This document shows positions 40,336-50,700 of a DNA stretch of 64,000 bases, in pieces. Made by a program: the position numbers and the translations under genes. The notes under the pieces were generated by a model, which was not told where the DNA came from, made no database searches, and saw only the letters and a program-made list of their open reading frames with translations. The stretch covers positions 62,001 to 126,000 of the forward strand of contig NZ_JACIDU010000009.1 in NCBI RefSeq assembly GCF_014196535.1. The letters run 5' to 3'. Source of the stretch: Allorhizobium borbori (lineage in GTDB: Bacteria > Pseudomonadota > Alphaproteobacteria > Rhizobiales > Rhizobiaceae). Position 1 is the first letter of the stretch. The number at the start of each line of letters is the position of its first letter.

Positions 40336-41622
40336 TTACCAGGGATAGAGCAGCCGCCCGATGAGGCGAAAACGCCGGTCATCCTTGTCCCGGAAGAAGC
40401 GGGCGGGGTTTGATCGGTAAAGTTCGGCATCCTCCCGTTCACCCACCCGAGCGATGATCGGCGAAAGAAGCGGCGTCAGCAGATGACGCCAGCCCAGAAG
40501 GCCATAGGGGCCGAAGGGGCGCCATTCGGCCCGCGCCGGGCGGAAGGTGGCGGTCACGGGCCGGCGGGAAGCTACCCGTTCCAGCACAGCCTCGAGCGTG
40601 GTCGCCTTGCCCGTGTCGGGATCGAAATAAAGCGGATAGAGAAGATAGGCGGCGGCAAAGACTGCCTCGACACTGAGCGGCCTCCCCCGCCGCTGCATCG
40701 GCTGCCGGTCATCCGTCAGCCCCCAGCCGGCATAGAAGGGTGCGCCTATCACCGTGACCGGTTTGCCGCGCATCAGCGCCTCGAAGCCCGAGAGCGAGGT
40801 AATGGTGTAGACATGATCTGCTATTTCCAGCGCATCCGGCAGCGACACCGGGCCCTTGAGAATGGTGCACAGATGCGCCACCTCCGCCGGATCGGAGAGA
40901 TGACGCCGTACCCCGTTCAATACGTCGGGATGGGGTTTGTAGAGGATCTCAGCCTCCGGGTTTTCACGGGCGGCCAGACGCACAAGATCGTTGTTGGTTA
41001 CGGGACGGTCGCAGCCGAAGCGAATGGAGGCATCCTCTTCCACCTGCCCCACCACGAGAATGCGCCGTTGCGCGGAACCATTGCCCGAAGATGGTGTCCC
41101 CGCCGGCACATCCGGAGCGTTGTATTTCGTCAGCCGCCCCGCCAGCACCGCGCTGATGGCCTGCCGCGCCCGTGCCAGAAGTGCCGGGTCCGCATTGAAA
41201 TCATAGGTGTTCAGCAAATCCTCGAGGTCGCTCGGCCCCCGGCAGTCGAAATAGGCGCGTTGCCGGTCAAGCGTCAGGGAAAACGGAGCTGACCGGCTGG
41301 CATGGCCTGCCATGGAGCGGACGAAGCCATCCTCGATGAAATAGACGTCGAGTCCAAGGTCACGGATAGCCCGTTCGGCGAAATCCGGCAAATTTTGGCT
41401 CCAGACGAAGACCAGCGGCTTTTCGCGCGATGCAAGCGCCGGCAGCACATGCCTGCGGAAACCCCGCTCGTTCAAGTGGAAATCGGCAAAGTGGAAATGC
41501 TTGTGCGGAAAGAAATGGCTAAGAAAATCACGTTTCCAGTTGCGCATGTGAAAGGCCACGACAACGCCTGGCGCGTCGAGCACCTGTCTGCGTCTGGCCA
41601 TGAAATCGGCGCTGTCCGTCAT
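40336..41622 (-). CDS. KpsC/capsule-synthesis-type polysaccharide glycosyltransferase
   Basis: A 428-residue protein of the Capsule_synth family. Conserved blocks include FIEDGFVRS, YFDCRGPSDLEDLLN, YKPHPDVLNGVRR, SLSGFEALMRGKPV and GAPFYAGWGLTDD, the pattern of the KpsC/KpsS beta-Kdo transferases that start capsule glycolipid anchors; here only one such domain is present, about half a full KpsC. The acceptor and sugar are unknown. ATG 41622 is preferred over a TTG 19 codons upstream. It sits between chvA and ndvB, convergent with chvA and downstream of ndvB on the same strand after a terminator, suggesting a separate role in surface polysaccharide. Confidence 0.88.
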   Translation of the reverse strand: MTDSADFMARRRQVLDAPGVVVAFHMRNWKRDFLSHFFPHKHFHFADFHLNERGFRRHVLPALASREKPLVFVWSQNLPDFAERAIRDLGLDVYFIEDGFVRSMAGHASRSAPFSLTLDRQRAYFDCRGPSDLEDLLNTYDFNADPALLARARQAISAVLAGRLTKYNAPDVPAGTPSSGNGSAQRRILVVGQVEEDASIRFGCDRPVTNNDLVRLAARENPEAEILYKPHPDVLNGVRRHLSDPAEVAHLCTILKGPVSLPDALEIADHVYTITSLSGFEALMRGKPVTVIGAPFYAGWGLTDDRQPMQRRGRPLSVEAVFAAAYLLYPLYFDPDTGKATTLEAVLERVASRRPVTATFRPARAEWRPFGPYGLLGWRHLLTPLLSPIIARVGEREDAELYRSNPARFFRDKDDRRFRLIGRLLYPW

Positions 41623-41726
41623 GCGGCCTGAACCTGCGATTGATATGCAGACCGTTCGCCATGCTGAGGTCCGAACCAAGCTCTAGGCGGGTTTCGCCCC
41701 CGGATCAAGGTGGCACCAGCCCATGC

Positions 41727-41754
41727 AAAAGGCCGGGCGCTTTCACGCCCGGCC
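41727..41754 (-). terminator. Rho-independent terminator after ndvB
   Basis: On the minus strand a perfect nine-base-pair GC stem (41746-41754 with 41731-41739) with a six-base loop is followed by TTTT, 28-55 bases past the ndvB stop. It separates ndvB from the KpsC-like gene. Confidence 0.9.
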
Positions 41755-41781
41755 TCCTTCATGATCAGGATATCACGTCAC

Positions 41782-44700
41782 TCAGGCGTCGGCCTTCACC
41801 ACCTCGCCGTCAATAGTCACGACCGGCTTGTCGCCCGCGCGGCTGACCGTGATCTTGTGGGTGCGCCCATCAATGGCGATCTCGGCGGAGTAGCCGTCCC
41901 AGGCCGCTGGCAACGCCGGAGCGACATCAATGCCATCCGGAGTACGGGCGATACCCAGAATGCCCTCGATGGCCGTGCGGTAGAGCCAGCCGGCGGAGCC
42001 CGTGTACCAGGTCCAGCCACCGCGACCCGCCTTGTAATCTTCGCCGTAAACATCGGCGGCAACCACATAGGGCTCGACGCGGTATTTCTCGGCCGCATCC
42101 TTGTCCAGCGCGTGGTTGACCGGGTTGAGCATCGAGAAGCAGCGCCATGCATCTTCGGCACGGCCAAGCTTGGCAAGCGCCAGCACGACCCAGATGGCGG
42201 CATGGGTATATTGCCCGCCGTTCTCGCGCACACCCGGAGGATAGGCGCGGATATAACCGGGGTCCTTGCGGGTTTCGGCAAAGGGCGGCGTGAACAGGCG
42301 AATGATGTTCTCGTCGCTATCGACAAGCTGGTTCATCACCGCATCCATGGCCTGTTCCGAACGGGCCGGATCGCCCATGCCCGACAGTACACTCCACGAC
42401 TGGCCGAGCGAATCGATCTGGCATTCGTCGGAGAGCGTTGAGCCGAGCGGCGCGCCATTGTCGAACGTGCCGCGACGGTAGTAGGCACCATCCCAACCGG
42501 CCGTTTCCAGCGCGGTCTTGAGCGAGGCGAGGTGCGAAGCCCAGCGTTCCTTGCGGGCGGCATCGCCGCGTTCTTCCGCATAGGGCAGGAAATCGCGGAG
42601 CGCAGCAGCCAGGAACCACCCGAGCCACACGCTCGTTCCCTTGCCCTCGATGCCGACGCGGTTCATGCCGTCGTTCCAGTCGCCCCCGAGAATGAGCGGG
42701 AGGCCGTTATCGCCGGTGCGGGCAATCGCCAGATCGAGTGCGCGGGCGGCATGTTCGTAAAGGCTGCCGATATCGTCGCTCTCGTCAGGCTTGAAGAACG
42801 AGTCGTGCTGACCCTGCTTCAATGCCTCGCCCATGAGGAAGGGCAGCTTCTCTTCGAGCACCGCCTTGTCGCCGGTGGTGCTGACATAGCGGTGAACCGC
42901 ATGCGCCAGCCACACCACGTCATCCGAGATGAGTGTGCGGACGCCGGCACCGGTATCCGGCAGCCACCAGTGCAGCACGTCGCCTTCCTTGAACTGCCGC
43001 GAGGCAGCATTCAGAATCTGCGCACGGGCCAGCGACGGCTCCTGCAGGATGAGGTTGAGCGTATCCTGCAACTGGTCGCGGAAGCCGTAGGCACCCGAGG
43101 CCTGGTAGAAGGCGGCACGCGCCATGATGCGGCAGCCGAGTGCCTGATAGGGCAGCCAGCGGTTGACGAGATGGTTGAACGCCTTGTCCGGCGTCTCCAC
43201 CTTGATGCGGCCGGTGAAATCGCCCCAGAAAGCCTTCTGCCTGTCGAGCAGGGTTTCGAAGTTCTCTGCACGGGCTTCATCGGCCAGCGCCCGAGCCTTG
43301 TCAGCCGAATCGGTATCGCCGAGCAGGAAGCGGACTTCCTTCGTCTCGCCGGGCGTCAACGTCACATCCACGGCCAGCACGGCACACGGATCGCCGTCGC
43401 TCTCGATCTGGCCCGAAAGCGCGGAATTGGCAGCCACCGCCTGCGGCAGGCGAATATTGCCGTTACGACCGATGAATTCGCGGCGGCTCGTCGTCAGGCC
43501 GGCAAGCGGTTCGCTGGCGCTGAAGAAGGAGAAGCGGCCACTATAGGCAAGGCTGTAGGGGTTGGTGGCGACGATGGTCGAAGCCCCCTCTTCCCTCGAA
43601 CTCAGAATGAACGGAGCCGTCTTCGCCCGGTTGTTGCCGAGCATCCACTCGACCGAACCATAGACGCGGAAGGTCCTGGTTTCCGAGCCTTCGTTGGTCA
43701 AGGTCAGGCGCGAAACCTTGACCGGACGTTCGCGGTCGACCGTCTGGGTAAGCTCCAGTGCCAACCCGTCACGCTTCGACAGGAAGCGGCTGTAGCCCAT
43801 GCCGTGACGCGCCTCGTAGAGCGCCTCCGGATCGTTGGAAAGGGCTGCGAACGGCGTGTAGACTGCGCCGGAACCGAGATCGGCCACATGGAACGCCTCA
43901 CCGGGACGGTTGGTCACGGAATCGTTCGTCCACTGGGTGAGCTGGTAGTCGCGGCTGTTGCGGCTCCAGGTGAAGGCGCCGCCCTCGGCTGCAACGTGGA
44001 AGCCGAACTCGTAGTTCGAGATGACGTTGATCCACGGCTGCGGCGTCGACTGGCCACCATAAAGGCGCACGACATATTCAGAACCATCCGGCGTGAAGCC
44101 GCCGAAGCCGTTCCAGAAGTCGAGATCGCCCTTGTCTTCGACAGCACGTTCGTTCGGGAACGGTGCGGGCGGCGGCGGCAGGACGGCGACGGCCTCCTGC
44201 TCGTCCTTGACGCGCGCGGTGCTGGCCGCATTGTTCGGCGCAAAAAGCTGAACGGCGCGGTTGACCTGGTCCATGATCTTGCCGTTGCGGGCGTGCAGAA
44301 CGACGCGGGAAATGGCAAGCAGTGCGCTCCACGTCGCTTCGTCCATCACGTCCTTGCGGGCGGTGAAGACGTTCGGGCGACCGTCACCCGACTGCTGGGC
44401 AAAGCGGATGGCGTTTTCCACCAGCGCTTCCAGCGCATGCTGCATGTCCTGCGCGTAAGAGGCCGGCTTTTCGTTGAGGATCACCAGATCGCTGACGACA
44501 CCGCGCGAGCGCAGATATTCCTGCGCCGACAACGCTTCCTTGACCACATCGTAATCAAGGTCGTCATTGACGCGCAGCGTGAAGATCGGGAAGTCGCCCG
44601 AAATCGACAGGCCCCAGAGCGAGGACTGCGACTTGAGGCCGGCTTCCACCGTCCCGGCATCGGCCCTGAGGTGCATATCCGGATAGGTGAGGTAGCGGCC

Positions 44701-47700
44701 GAGATGCTGGTAGGCAACGGCCTGCTGCGAGGTCACGCCCACATGGCGCAACTGCACCTGCGTCCGCGTCCAGGCGTGAATGAGCTCCTGCCCGAAAGCT
44801 TCCGAGTGACGGTAGCGCTCGATAGCCTTGTCGATATCCTGACGGTTCGGCGCGGCAATGGTCCAGAACACGGCCTGAACCTTCTTGCCGGCGGGAACAC
44901 GCACGACGCGACGCAGCACCAGAACCGGGTCGAGCGTGAAGCCATCGACGCCCGAAAGCGTTGCGCCCGCATCGAAGGCCGCCGCCTCACCCAGCGTACG
45001 GCCACGGCCGACGAAGCGGCGGCGGTCGGTTTCGAACTCGGTCGGACGTTCGCCGGAATTATCGGCGGCCAGATGCGCCACCCACATATCCGGTTCGTTG
45101 TGGTTACGTTTGTTGCGCCAGGCGCGGATCACATCGCCACGACGGCCGATCTCCGTCTTGACGAACATGCGCGAGAACAGCGGATGGGCGTTGTCATCGT
45201 TGTCGTTCGAAATGACCGGCTCCATGTAGGACGTCACTTCGATGAAACGATCCTCGGTGCCAGTGTTGATCAGCGTGATGCGGCGACCTTCGGCATCGAA
45301 CTCGTTGGCCACGATGCATTCGACGGTGCTCTGGATCTCGCCGACCGTCTTGTGGAACTCGGCCTTGTCGTCGGAGAACAGAACCTTGTTGCTCTCGCCG
45401 GCAATGCGGCGCGGTTCGGCAGTCGCCGACCACCAGTCGCCCGACGCAGTATCGCGCAGGAAGATGAAGGTGCCCCAGCGATCTTCGGTCGGATCGGGCT
45501 TCCAGCGGGTGACGCTCTGACCGTTCCAGCGCGAATAACCCGAGCCGGTCGCCGTGAGCATGACATTGTAATGGCCATTCGACAGGAAGACCAGTTCGCG
45601 GTCCTTGGTCTGCGGATCGGCAATGTTGCGGAACTCGGCGCGCAGAAGCTGCTCGCCGCCGCCCTTGCCGCCAGGTGTTTCCTCGCCGCGGGCGTTCATC
45701 ACCGGCACTTCGCGCGGCGCCTTTTCCTGCAGCAGCAGTTCAGCGGCTTCCACCACCGGATCGGCATGGAAGAGTTCGCGCAGCCAGCCGTTGAAGCAGA
45801 CGTTGGCGACAGCGGCGACGGACATGCCGTGATGGTGGGCATAGTAGTTGTAGACCACGGCGCAGGTCTTGCCGTCCGGCACGCGGGTCGGCGTGAAGTC
45901 CACGGCATCGTGATAACCGTAGAGACCGACGGCGCCGAGCGATTCCAGCACCTTGAGGTTCTCATAGGCTGAGATCGGATCGTACTGGGCAGCCAGGATC
46001 GACGCATAAGGCGCGATCACCGCGTTCTGACCAAGGCCCCGCTTGAGACCAAGGGTCGGCACGCCGAAGTTGGTGTACTGGTAGTTCAGGTTATGGTCGC
46101 GGGCATTGAAGGCCGCTTCCGAGATGCCCCAGGCAGCAATGCCGAGACGGCGGCCGTGGTTGATCTGCTCCTTGACGATCAGGTTGTTGGTCTGGTTCAG
46201 AATACCGCCCTGACGCTCCTGCATGACAAGCGGCGGCATCAGATATTCGAACATCGAACCCGACCAGGAGATCAGCGCGCCACGCGTGCCAATCGGCACC
46301 ACCTGACGGCCGAGCTTGTACCAGTGTTCGGTCGGAATATCGCCCTTGGCGATGGCAAAGAGTGAAGTAAGGCGCGCTTCCGAAGCCAGAAGGTCGTAGC
46401 AGGCCTCGTCCAGCTCCTTGCTGTCGACCCGGAAACCGATGGACAGCAGACGGCGCTCCTTGCGGAACAGGAAGGAGAAATCCATCGAGAAGGCAAGATC
46501 GCGGGCGCGGTCGCGCAGCGAGGCAAGCTGGGCACGCAGCGGCTCGATGTTGGAAATGTCGAACACGCTGTCGGCCACATGGCCTTCGCAGGTTTTCACC
46601 AGCGTCTGCGTCCACTTCGTCACTTCTTCCGAAGCGGCCGACTTCACCTCGTGGTGCAGGTTGGCCGCAAGCTTGTCGAGATCGCGGGCAAGAACCGCAA
46701 GGTTGATGATGCGGATCGACGCGAACTCGTGTTCACGCTTCACCGAAGCGAGCGCCGTGGTGAAGCCGGTAATGCGTTCTTCCAGACGGCGGCGCAGCGG
46801 GCGCACGTTCTTGCGATCGTCAGGCAGGTCCTTCAGCGCATCGCGAAGAATGCCGGCGACATCACCGAGACCGTCGAGATTGGCCTGAAGATGCGCGGAA
46901 GGCGCTTCCGCCCATTCACGCAATGCCGAGGACACGGCAACGAGATGGCCGGCAAGGTTGCCGCTGTCCACCGTCGAGACATAGCGCTGGCCAAGCATTT
47001 TCAGCGTGTCGGTATGATACCAGTTGATAAGGTGGCCACGATATTTTTCCATCTTTTCGATGGTCGTGATCGTGTTTTCCAACCGCTCGATCGTTTCCTG
47101 GAAGCCGATCCAGCCAAAGCGGCGGGCGGAAATGGTCGAAAGCAGGTAGACGCCGATATTGGTGGGCGAGGTGCGGGTGGCGACCGCGAACTGCGGCGAT
47201 TCCTGCACGTTGTCCGGCGGCAGGTAGTTCTGCTCGGGCGTGACGAAGGTGTCGAAATAACGCCAGGTGCGGCGACCGATACGACGCAGGCCAACGGCCA
47301 CGTCATCGGGAACGAAGAGCTGGTCTTCGGTTTCCGCAGACTGGCTGACATACCAGGCAATCGCCGGCGAAAGCACCCATAGCATCACGAAGGGAATGCC
47401 AACGAGGAAGGCATTGTCGCCAGCGGCAGCGGCAAGGGCAAGGCTGGCGAAGGCAACGGCCGGTGCATGCCACATCTTGCGGTAATAGCCGGCGATTGAG
47501 ACCTGCGCCGAGGACTGGACGCTGGCGGCGGTGCGCCATTCCAGCATCTTCTTGCGGCTGACGAACAGGCGATAGAGCGAACGCACGATGGCGTCCGCCA
47601 TCATCCACGCGCTGTCGGCGATGAACACGATGCGCAGCGCAACCTGCGCGTTGGTATCGCGAATATCGGACCACAGCGTGCTGAAATGCACCCGCTGCAC

Positions 47701-50274
47701 GATGTCCGTGGAACGCGGTAGAATATTGGAGATGAGGGAGATCGTCGGAGCGACAAACAGGCTGAAGATCAGGATGATCTGCCAGACGAGCGCGCCGAGC
47801 GGATCGAGGAAGTACCAGCCAAGCACCGAGGCGAAGGCCCAGGCGATCGGGGTCAGCGAACGGCGCAGGTTGTCAAACATCTTCCAGCGACCAAGCGCGG
47901 TAATTTCGCGGGCTGCATCGAAGATGTAGGGAATGAGCTGCCAGTCGCCACGCGCCCAGCGATGCTGGCGCGACACTTCCACCTCGTAGCGCGTCGGAAA
48001 GTCTTCGACCAGTTCGACATCGGTCACGAGGCCGCAGCGGGCGAACGAACCTTCGAGCAGGTCGTGGCTGAGGATGGTGTTTTCCTCGATGCGGCCCTTG
48101 AGCGCCGTCTCGAAGGCATCAACATCGTAAAGACCCTTGCCGGTGAAGGAGCCCTCACCCGTCAGGTCCTGATAGACGTCGGAAACCGTGAAGACATAGG
48201 GGTCGATGCCGCGGCCGACCGAGAAGACGCGCTGGAAGACCGAGGCGTCCTGGCCGGTGGTCAGCGACGGCGTAACGCGCGGCTGAAGCACGCCGTAGCC
48301 GGAAATGACCCGGCCCGTCTTGGGATCATGAACCGGACGGTTGATCGGGTGATGCATCTTGCCGACGAGCTTGGTGACGGCTTCGCGCATCAGGCGCGTA
48401 TCGGCGTCGAGCGTCATGACATATTTCACGCCGGCCGGAACGCGGTTGGCACCGGGCAGGAAGTTGGTATCGCGGTCGCCACGCAGCAGAAGGTTCAGTT
48501 CATGCAGCTTGCCGCGCTTGCGCTCCCAGCCCATCCAGGCGCCTTCGGCCTCGTTATAGAGGCGGCGGCGATGCAGCAGGAAGAAGCGTTCGCCCACATC
48601 CTTGTAACGCTGGTTGAGGCGGGCGATTTCCTGCTTGGCGTAATCCAGCACTTCGGTATCGGCATCGTTTTCCTCGACCTTGGAGTCCGGCCAGTCGGAA
48701 ACGAGCGCGAAGGAAACCGCGCCATGCGGATTGGCAAGGTAGTGAACTTCCAGATTGCGGACGAGTTCATCCACCTGATCGCGATTGCCGATCAGGCAGG
48801 GAACGACGACCATCGTGCGGGCGTCTTCGGGAATGCCTTCCTTGAATTCGAAGCCGACCAGTCGCGCCGGCCGCACGAAGAAGGTGACGAGCGTGTTGAA
48901 CAGGCCCGTCGCACCTTCCGAAGCTGGCAGCGAGAACATCAGCAGGAAGAGAATGATGAGCGGCCAGCCCAGACCGACCGCGCCGAGAAACGCGCCGACA
49001 GCCGCCATTGCGAGAACCGTGAGCAAGACAACCGGCCCGGCAATCGCGAACCAGTTGAGACGACGCACCGCGCGCACGAAATGCTGCACCGGCAGAAGGC
49101 TGTAGCCGACGGCCTTCTCAAGCTCGGAGCGGCGCGATCCCGCAAGGAAAGCACCGACATTGGCTTCCTGACCGTTCTCAGAGGGCTTTTCAGCCGCCTC
49201 CTGTGTCAGGCGGATGGCGGTTTTCGCCACGTCTACTTCGCTCTTGCCGCAGCGACGCGCAATCATTTCGATGCGGTTGCGATAGGCGTTGCGCGAACCG
49301 AAATCGAGCGCGCCGTAATCGGTTTCCGCGCGCAGGATCTTGTCGATCTGGCTGACATCCTCGAACCAGACAGACCATTCGGTATCGTTGATGAGGCGCA
49401 GGCTCTTGATCAGCGACCCCATGGTCACGTTGCCGGACGACAGGCGGTTCTGTTCCCAGGTCGCGACTGTCTCGGCATCGGTGCCAATGGCCTTCAGGCG
49501 CTCTTCAAGCCACTTGATGGCGAAGTCCGAGGCCTGCGAACCGTTGCGCAGGCGGTAATGAAACTGTGTGGCAAAGGTCGAATCGGTCGCAAGCGGCGCG
49601 ATGGAGGCAAAAAGGTTCTGGCAGGCCTTCTCGTCATTGAGACGGATCACCTCGTCGGCGGCATCGTTGGCCCGGTGGCGCATGTCGCGCGAGCGCTCGA
49701 CGCGCAGCGCGATGCGGCGCAGGTTTTCAACCAGCACGAAGCGCAGGAAGGACGGCAACGCCCAGAGTTCGCCGATTTCCAGCGTCTGCACCGACTGGAA
49801 GCCCTCGACCATGGTGGCGAGGGTTTCAGTGTTCACCTGGCTGTGGGTGTGGGCAACGTAAAGCCACGCCAGAACCAGCGTGCGCGGCAATTCCATATCA
49901 CCGACCTTCATGGTCGGAAGCTGGCGGAAGAACTTCTTCGGGAAGTCACGGCGAACTTCCTGAATACCTTCCTCGACGATGTAATGGTTGTCGAGCAGCC
50001 ATTCGGCGGCCGGCGTGATGGTTGCACCGGCTTCGACATCCGCAGACGAAATCCGGTAGACCCTGAGGATCTCCTTCTCGTTTTCCCGGTGGCGCGAGAA
50101 GAATTCGAAAGCCTGCAAGCCTGGCAGAGCCGGAACCTGGCCCGAAGCGAGAGCCGCCGCGCAGGCGCCAAGCTCCTCGGCAGTCATATAGTCGGCACGG
50201 ATAGACCCGTTGTGGTCGATCTGCCTCGTATCGAACTCAGGCGTTGCGGCGGATACGTTTTTATGATCGGACAT
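41782..50274 (-). CDS. ndvB: Cyclic beta-1,2-glucan synthase NdvB/ChvB
   Basis: A giant 2830-residue inner-membrane enzyme that initiates, elongates, cyclises and length-controls cyclic beta-1,2-glucan. In order: an N-terminal region, membrane helices near residue 415 and after 800, a GT84 glycosyltransferase domain with VMTLDADTRL (about 620) and the Q-x-x-R-W motif RQHRWARGDW (about 770), a glycoamylase-like Cgs domain (GVPTLGLKRGLGQNAVIA near 1410), and a C-terminal GH94 phosphorylase-like domain with GGDWNDGMNRVG near 2533 for chain-length control. Length matches Agrobacterium ChvB. ATG 50274 (MSDHKNVSAATPEF) is the start; an in-frame TTG seven codons upstream is less likely. Confidence 0.98.
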   Translation of the reverse strand: MSDHKNVSAATPEFDTRQIDHNGSIRADYMTAEELGACAAALASGQVPALPGLQAFEFFSRHRENEKEILRVYRISSADVEAGATITPAAEWLLDNHYIVEEGIQEVRRDFPKKFFRQLPTMKVGDMELPRTLVLAWLYVAHTHSQVNTETLATMVEGFQSVQTLEIGELWALPSFLRFVLVENLRRIALRVERSRDMRHRANDAADEVIRLNDEKACQNLFASIAPLATDSTFATQFHYRLRNGSQASDFAIKWLEERLKAIGTDAETVATWEQNRLSSGNVTMGSLIKSLRLINDTEWSVWFEDVSQIDKILRAETDYGALDFGSRNAYRNRIEMIARRCGKSEVDVAKTAIRLTQEAAEKPSENGQEANVGAFLAGSRRSELEKAVGYSLLPVQHFVRAVRRLNWFAIAGPVVLLTVLAMAAVGAFLGAVGLGWPLIILFLLMFSLPASEGATGLFNTLVTFFVRPARLVGFEFKEGIPEDARTMVVVPCLIGNRDQVDELVRNLEVHYLANPHGAVSFALVSDWPDSKVEENDADTEVLDYAKQEIARLNQRYKDVGERFFLLHRRRLYNEAEGAWMGWERKRGKLHELNLLLRGDRDTNFLPGANRVPAGVKYVMTLDADTRLMREAVTKLVGKMHHPINRPVHDPKTGRVISGYGVLQPRVTPSLTTGQDASVFQRVFSVGRGIDPYVFTVSDVYQDLTGEGSFTGKGLYDVDAFETALKGRIEENTILSHDLLEGSFARCGLVTDVELVEDFPTRYEVEVSRQHRWARGDWQLIPYIFDAAREITALGRWKMFDNLRRSLTPIAWAFASVLGWYFLDPLGALVWQIILIFSLFVAPTISLISNILPRSTDIVQRVHFSTLWSDIRDTNAQVALRIVFIADSAWMMADAIVRSLYRLFVSRKKMLEWRTAASVQSSAQVSIAGYYRKMWHAPAVAFASLALAAAAGDNAFLVGIPFVMLWVLSPAIAWYVSQSAETEDQLFVPDDVAVGLRRIGRRTWRYFDTFVTPEQNYLPPDNVQESPQFAVATRTSPTNIGVYLLSTISARRFGWIGFQETIERLENTITTIEKMEKYRGHLINWYHTDTLKMLGQRYVSTVDSGNLAGHLVAVSSALREWAEAPSAHLQANLDGLGDVAGILRDALKDLPDDRKNVRPLRRRLEERITGFTTALASVKREHEFASIRIINLAVLARDLDKLAANLHHEVKSAASEEVTKWTQTLVKTCEGHVADSVFDISNIEPLRAQLASLRDRARDLAFSMDFSFLFRKERRLLSIGFRVDSKELDEACYDLLASEARLTSLFAIAKGDIPTEHWYKLGRQVVPIGTRGALISWSGSMFEYLMPPLVMQERQGGILNQTNNLIVKEQINHGRRLGIAAWGISEAAFNARDHNLNYQYTNFGVPTLGLKRGLGQNAVIAPYASILAAQYDPISAYENLKVLESLGAVGLYGYHDAVDFTPTRVPDGKTCAVVYNYYAHHHGMSVAAVANVCFNGWLRELFHADPVVEAAELLLQEKAPREVPVMNARGEETPGGKGGGEQLLRAEFRNIADPQTKDRELVFLSNGHYNVMLTATGSGYSRWNGQSVTRWKPDPTEDRWGTFIFLRDTASGDWWSATAEPRRIAGESNKVLFSDDKAEFHKTVGEIQSTVECIVANEFDAEGRRITLINTGTEDRFIEVTSYMEPVISNDNDDNAHPLFSRMFVKTEIGRRGDVIRAWRNKRNHNEPDMWVAHLAADNSGERPTEFETDRRRFVGRGRTLGEAAAFDAGATLSGVDGFTLDPVLVLRRVVRVPAGKKVQAVFWTIAAPNRQDIDKAIERYRHSEAFGQELIHAWTRTQVQLRHVGVTSQQAVAYQHLGRYLTYPDMHLRADAGTVEAGLKSQSSLWGLSISGDFPIFTLRVNDDLDYDVVKEALSAQEYLRSRGVVSDLVILNEKPASYAQDMQHALEALVENAIRFAQQSGDGRPNVFTARKDVMDEATWSALLAISRVVLHARNGKIMDQVNRAVQLFAPNNAASTARVKDEQEAVAVLPPPPAPFPNERAVEDKGDLDFWNGFGGFTPDGSEYVVRLYGGQSTPQPWINVISNYEFGFHVAAEGGAFTWSRNSRDYQLTQWTNDSVTNRPGEAFHVADLGSGAVYTPFAALSNDPEALYEARHGMGYSRFLSKRDGLALELTQTVDRERPVKVSRLTLTNEGSETRTFRVYGSVEWMLGNNRAKTAPFILSSREEGASTIVATNPYSLAYSGRFSFFSASEPLAGLTTSRREFIGRNGNIRLPQAVAANSALSGQIESDGDPCAVLAVDVTLTPGETKEVRFLLGDTDSADKARALADEARAENFETLLDRQKAFWGDFTGRIKVETPDKAFNHLVNRWLPYQALGCRIMARAAFYQASGAYGFRDQLQDTLNLILQEPSLARAQILNAASRQFKEGDVLHWWLPDTGAGVRTLISDDVVWLAHAVHRYVSTTGDKAVLEEKLPFLMGEALKQGQHDSFFKPDESDDIGSLYEHAARALDLAIARTGDNGLPLILGGDWNDGMNRVGIEGKGTSVWLGWFLAAALRDFLPYAEERGDAARKERWASHLASLKTALETAGWDGAYYRRGTFDNGAPLGSTLSDECQIDSLGQSWSVLSGMGDPARSEQAMDAVMNQLVDSDENIIRLFTPPFAETRKDPGYIRAYPPGVRENGGQYTHAAIWVVLALAKLGRAEDAWRCFSMLNPVNHALDKDAAEKYRVEPYVVAADVYGEDYKAGRGGWTWYTGSAGWLYRTAIEGILGIARTPDGIDVAPALPAAWDGYSAEIAIDGRTHKITVSRAGDKPVVTIDGEVVKADA

Positions 50275-50700
50275 GGACTTTGAATTTCTGAACAACCGAG
50301 TTGAACGACACCGCCTTTTCAGACGGCTGGAAATAATACGCGCGGCATTTACTCCGCAAAGTGACGTCTTCTAGCAGCCGGTTTCTGTACCGGTGCTGAA
50401 CAGCCGGAAACAAAGCCACCTTCACGGTCGCGTGAACGTGTGCTCCGCCTTTTCCACGAAACATGGCAAATTTGCGCCGGTGGACCCAAACCCGCGTAAT
50501 TTAGTGATAAATTGTTTGCACAGGCAAAGGTTCCCGATTTGCCCATCCTCCCGAACCATCCCGCTTCCCAAGAAATCGGAACAGGATCCCTACCTGATGA
50601 TCCTTGCCACCACCGCACGCCCGATGCAAGCGGGGAAAATGAAGAGGCCGCAGAGGCTTGACGCCATCCGCGGCCCTGATTGGCGGGGTGGATCATCCGC
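50275..50700. promoter_or_regulatory. Intergenic region upstream of ndvB
   Basis: This 426-base gap lies between the RND pump stop and the ndvB start, both on the minus strand. I see no convincing gene. It must contain the ndvB promoter; a minus-strand TATTAT (50333-50338) about 60 bases before the start is a possible -10 element. GGCCGC and GCGGCC arms near 50650-50670 may form a weak hairpin after the RND gene, but there is no T run. Confidence 0.4.

Noticed and set aside
34638-50283. Very long antisense open frames opposite pyc and ndvB, several of 770-1146 codons
   Set aside because: High GC and strong codon bias leave the opposite strand open; the products have no recognisable domains and the true genes on the minus strand are certain.
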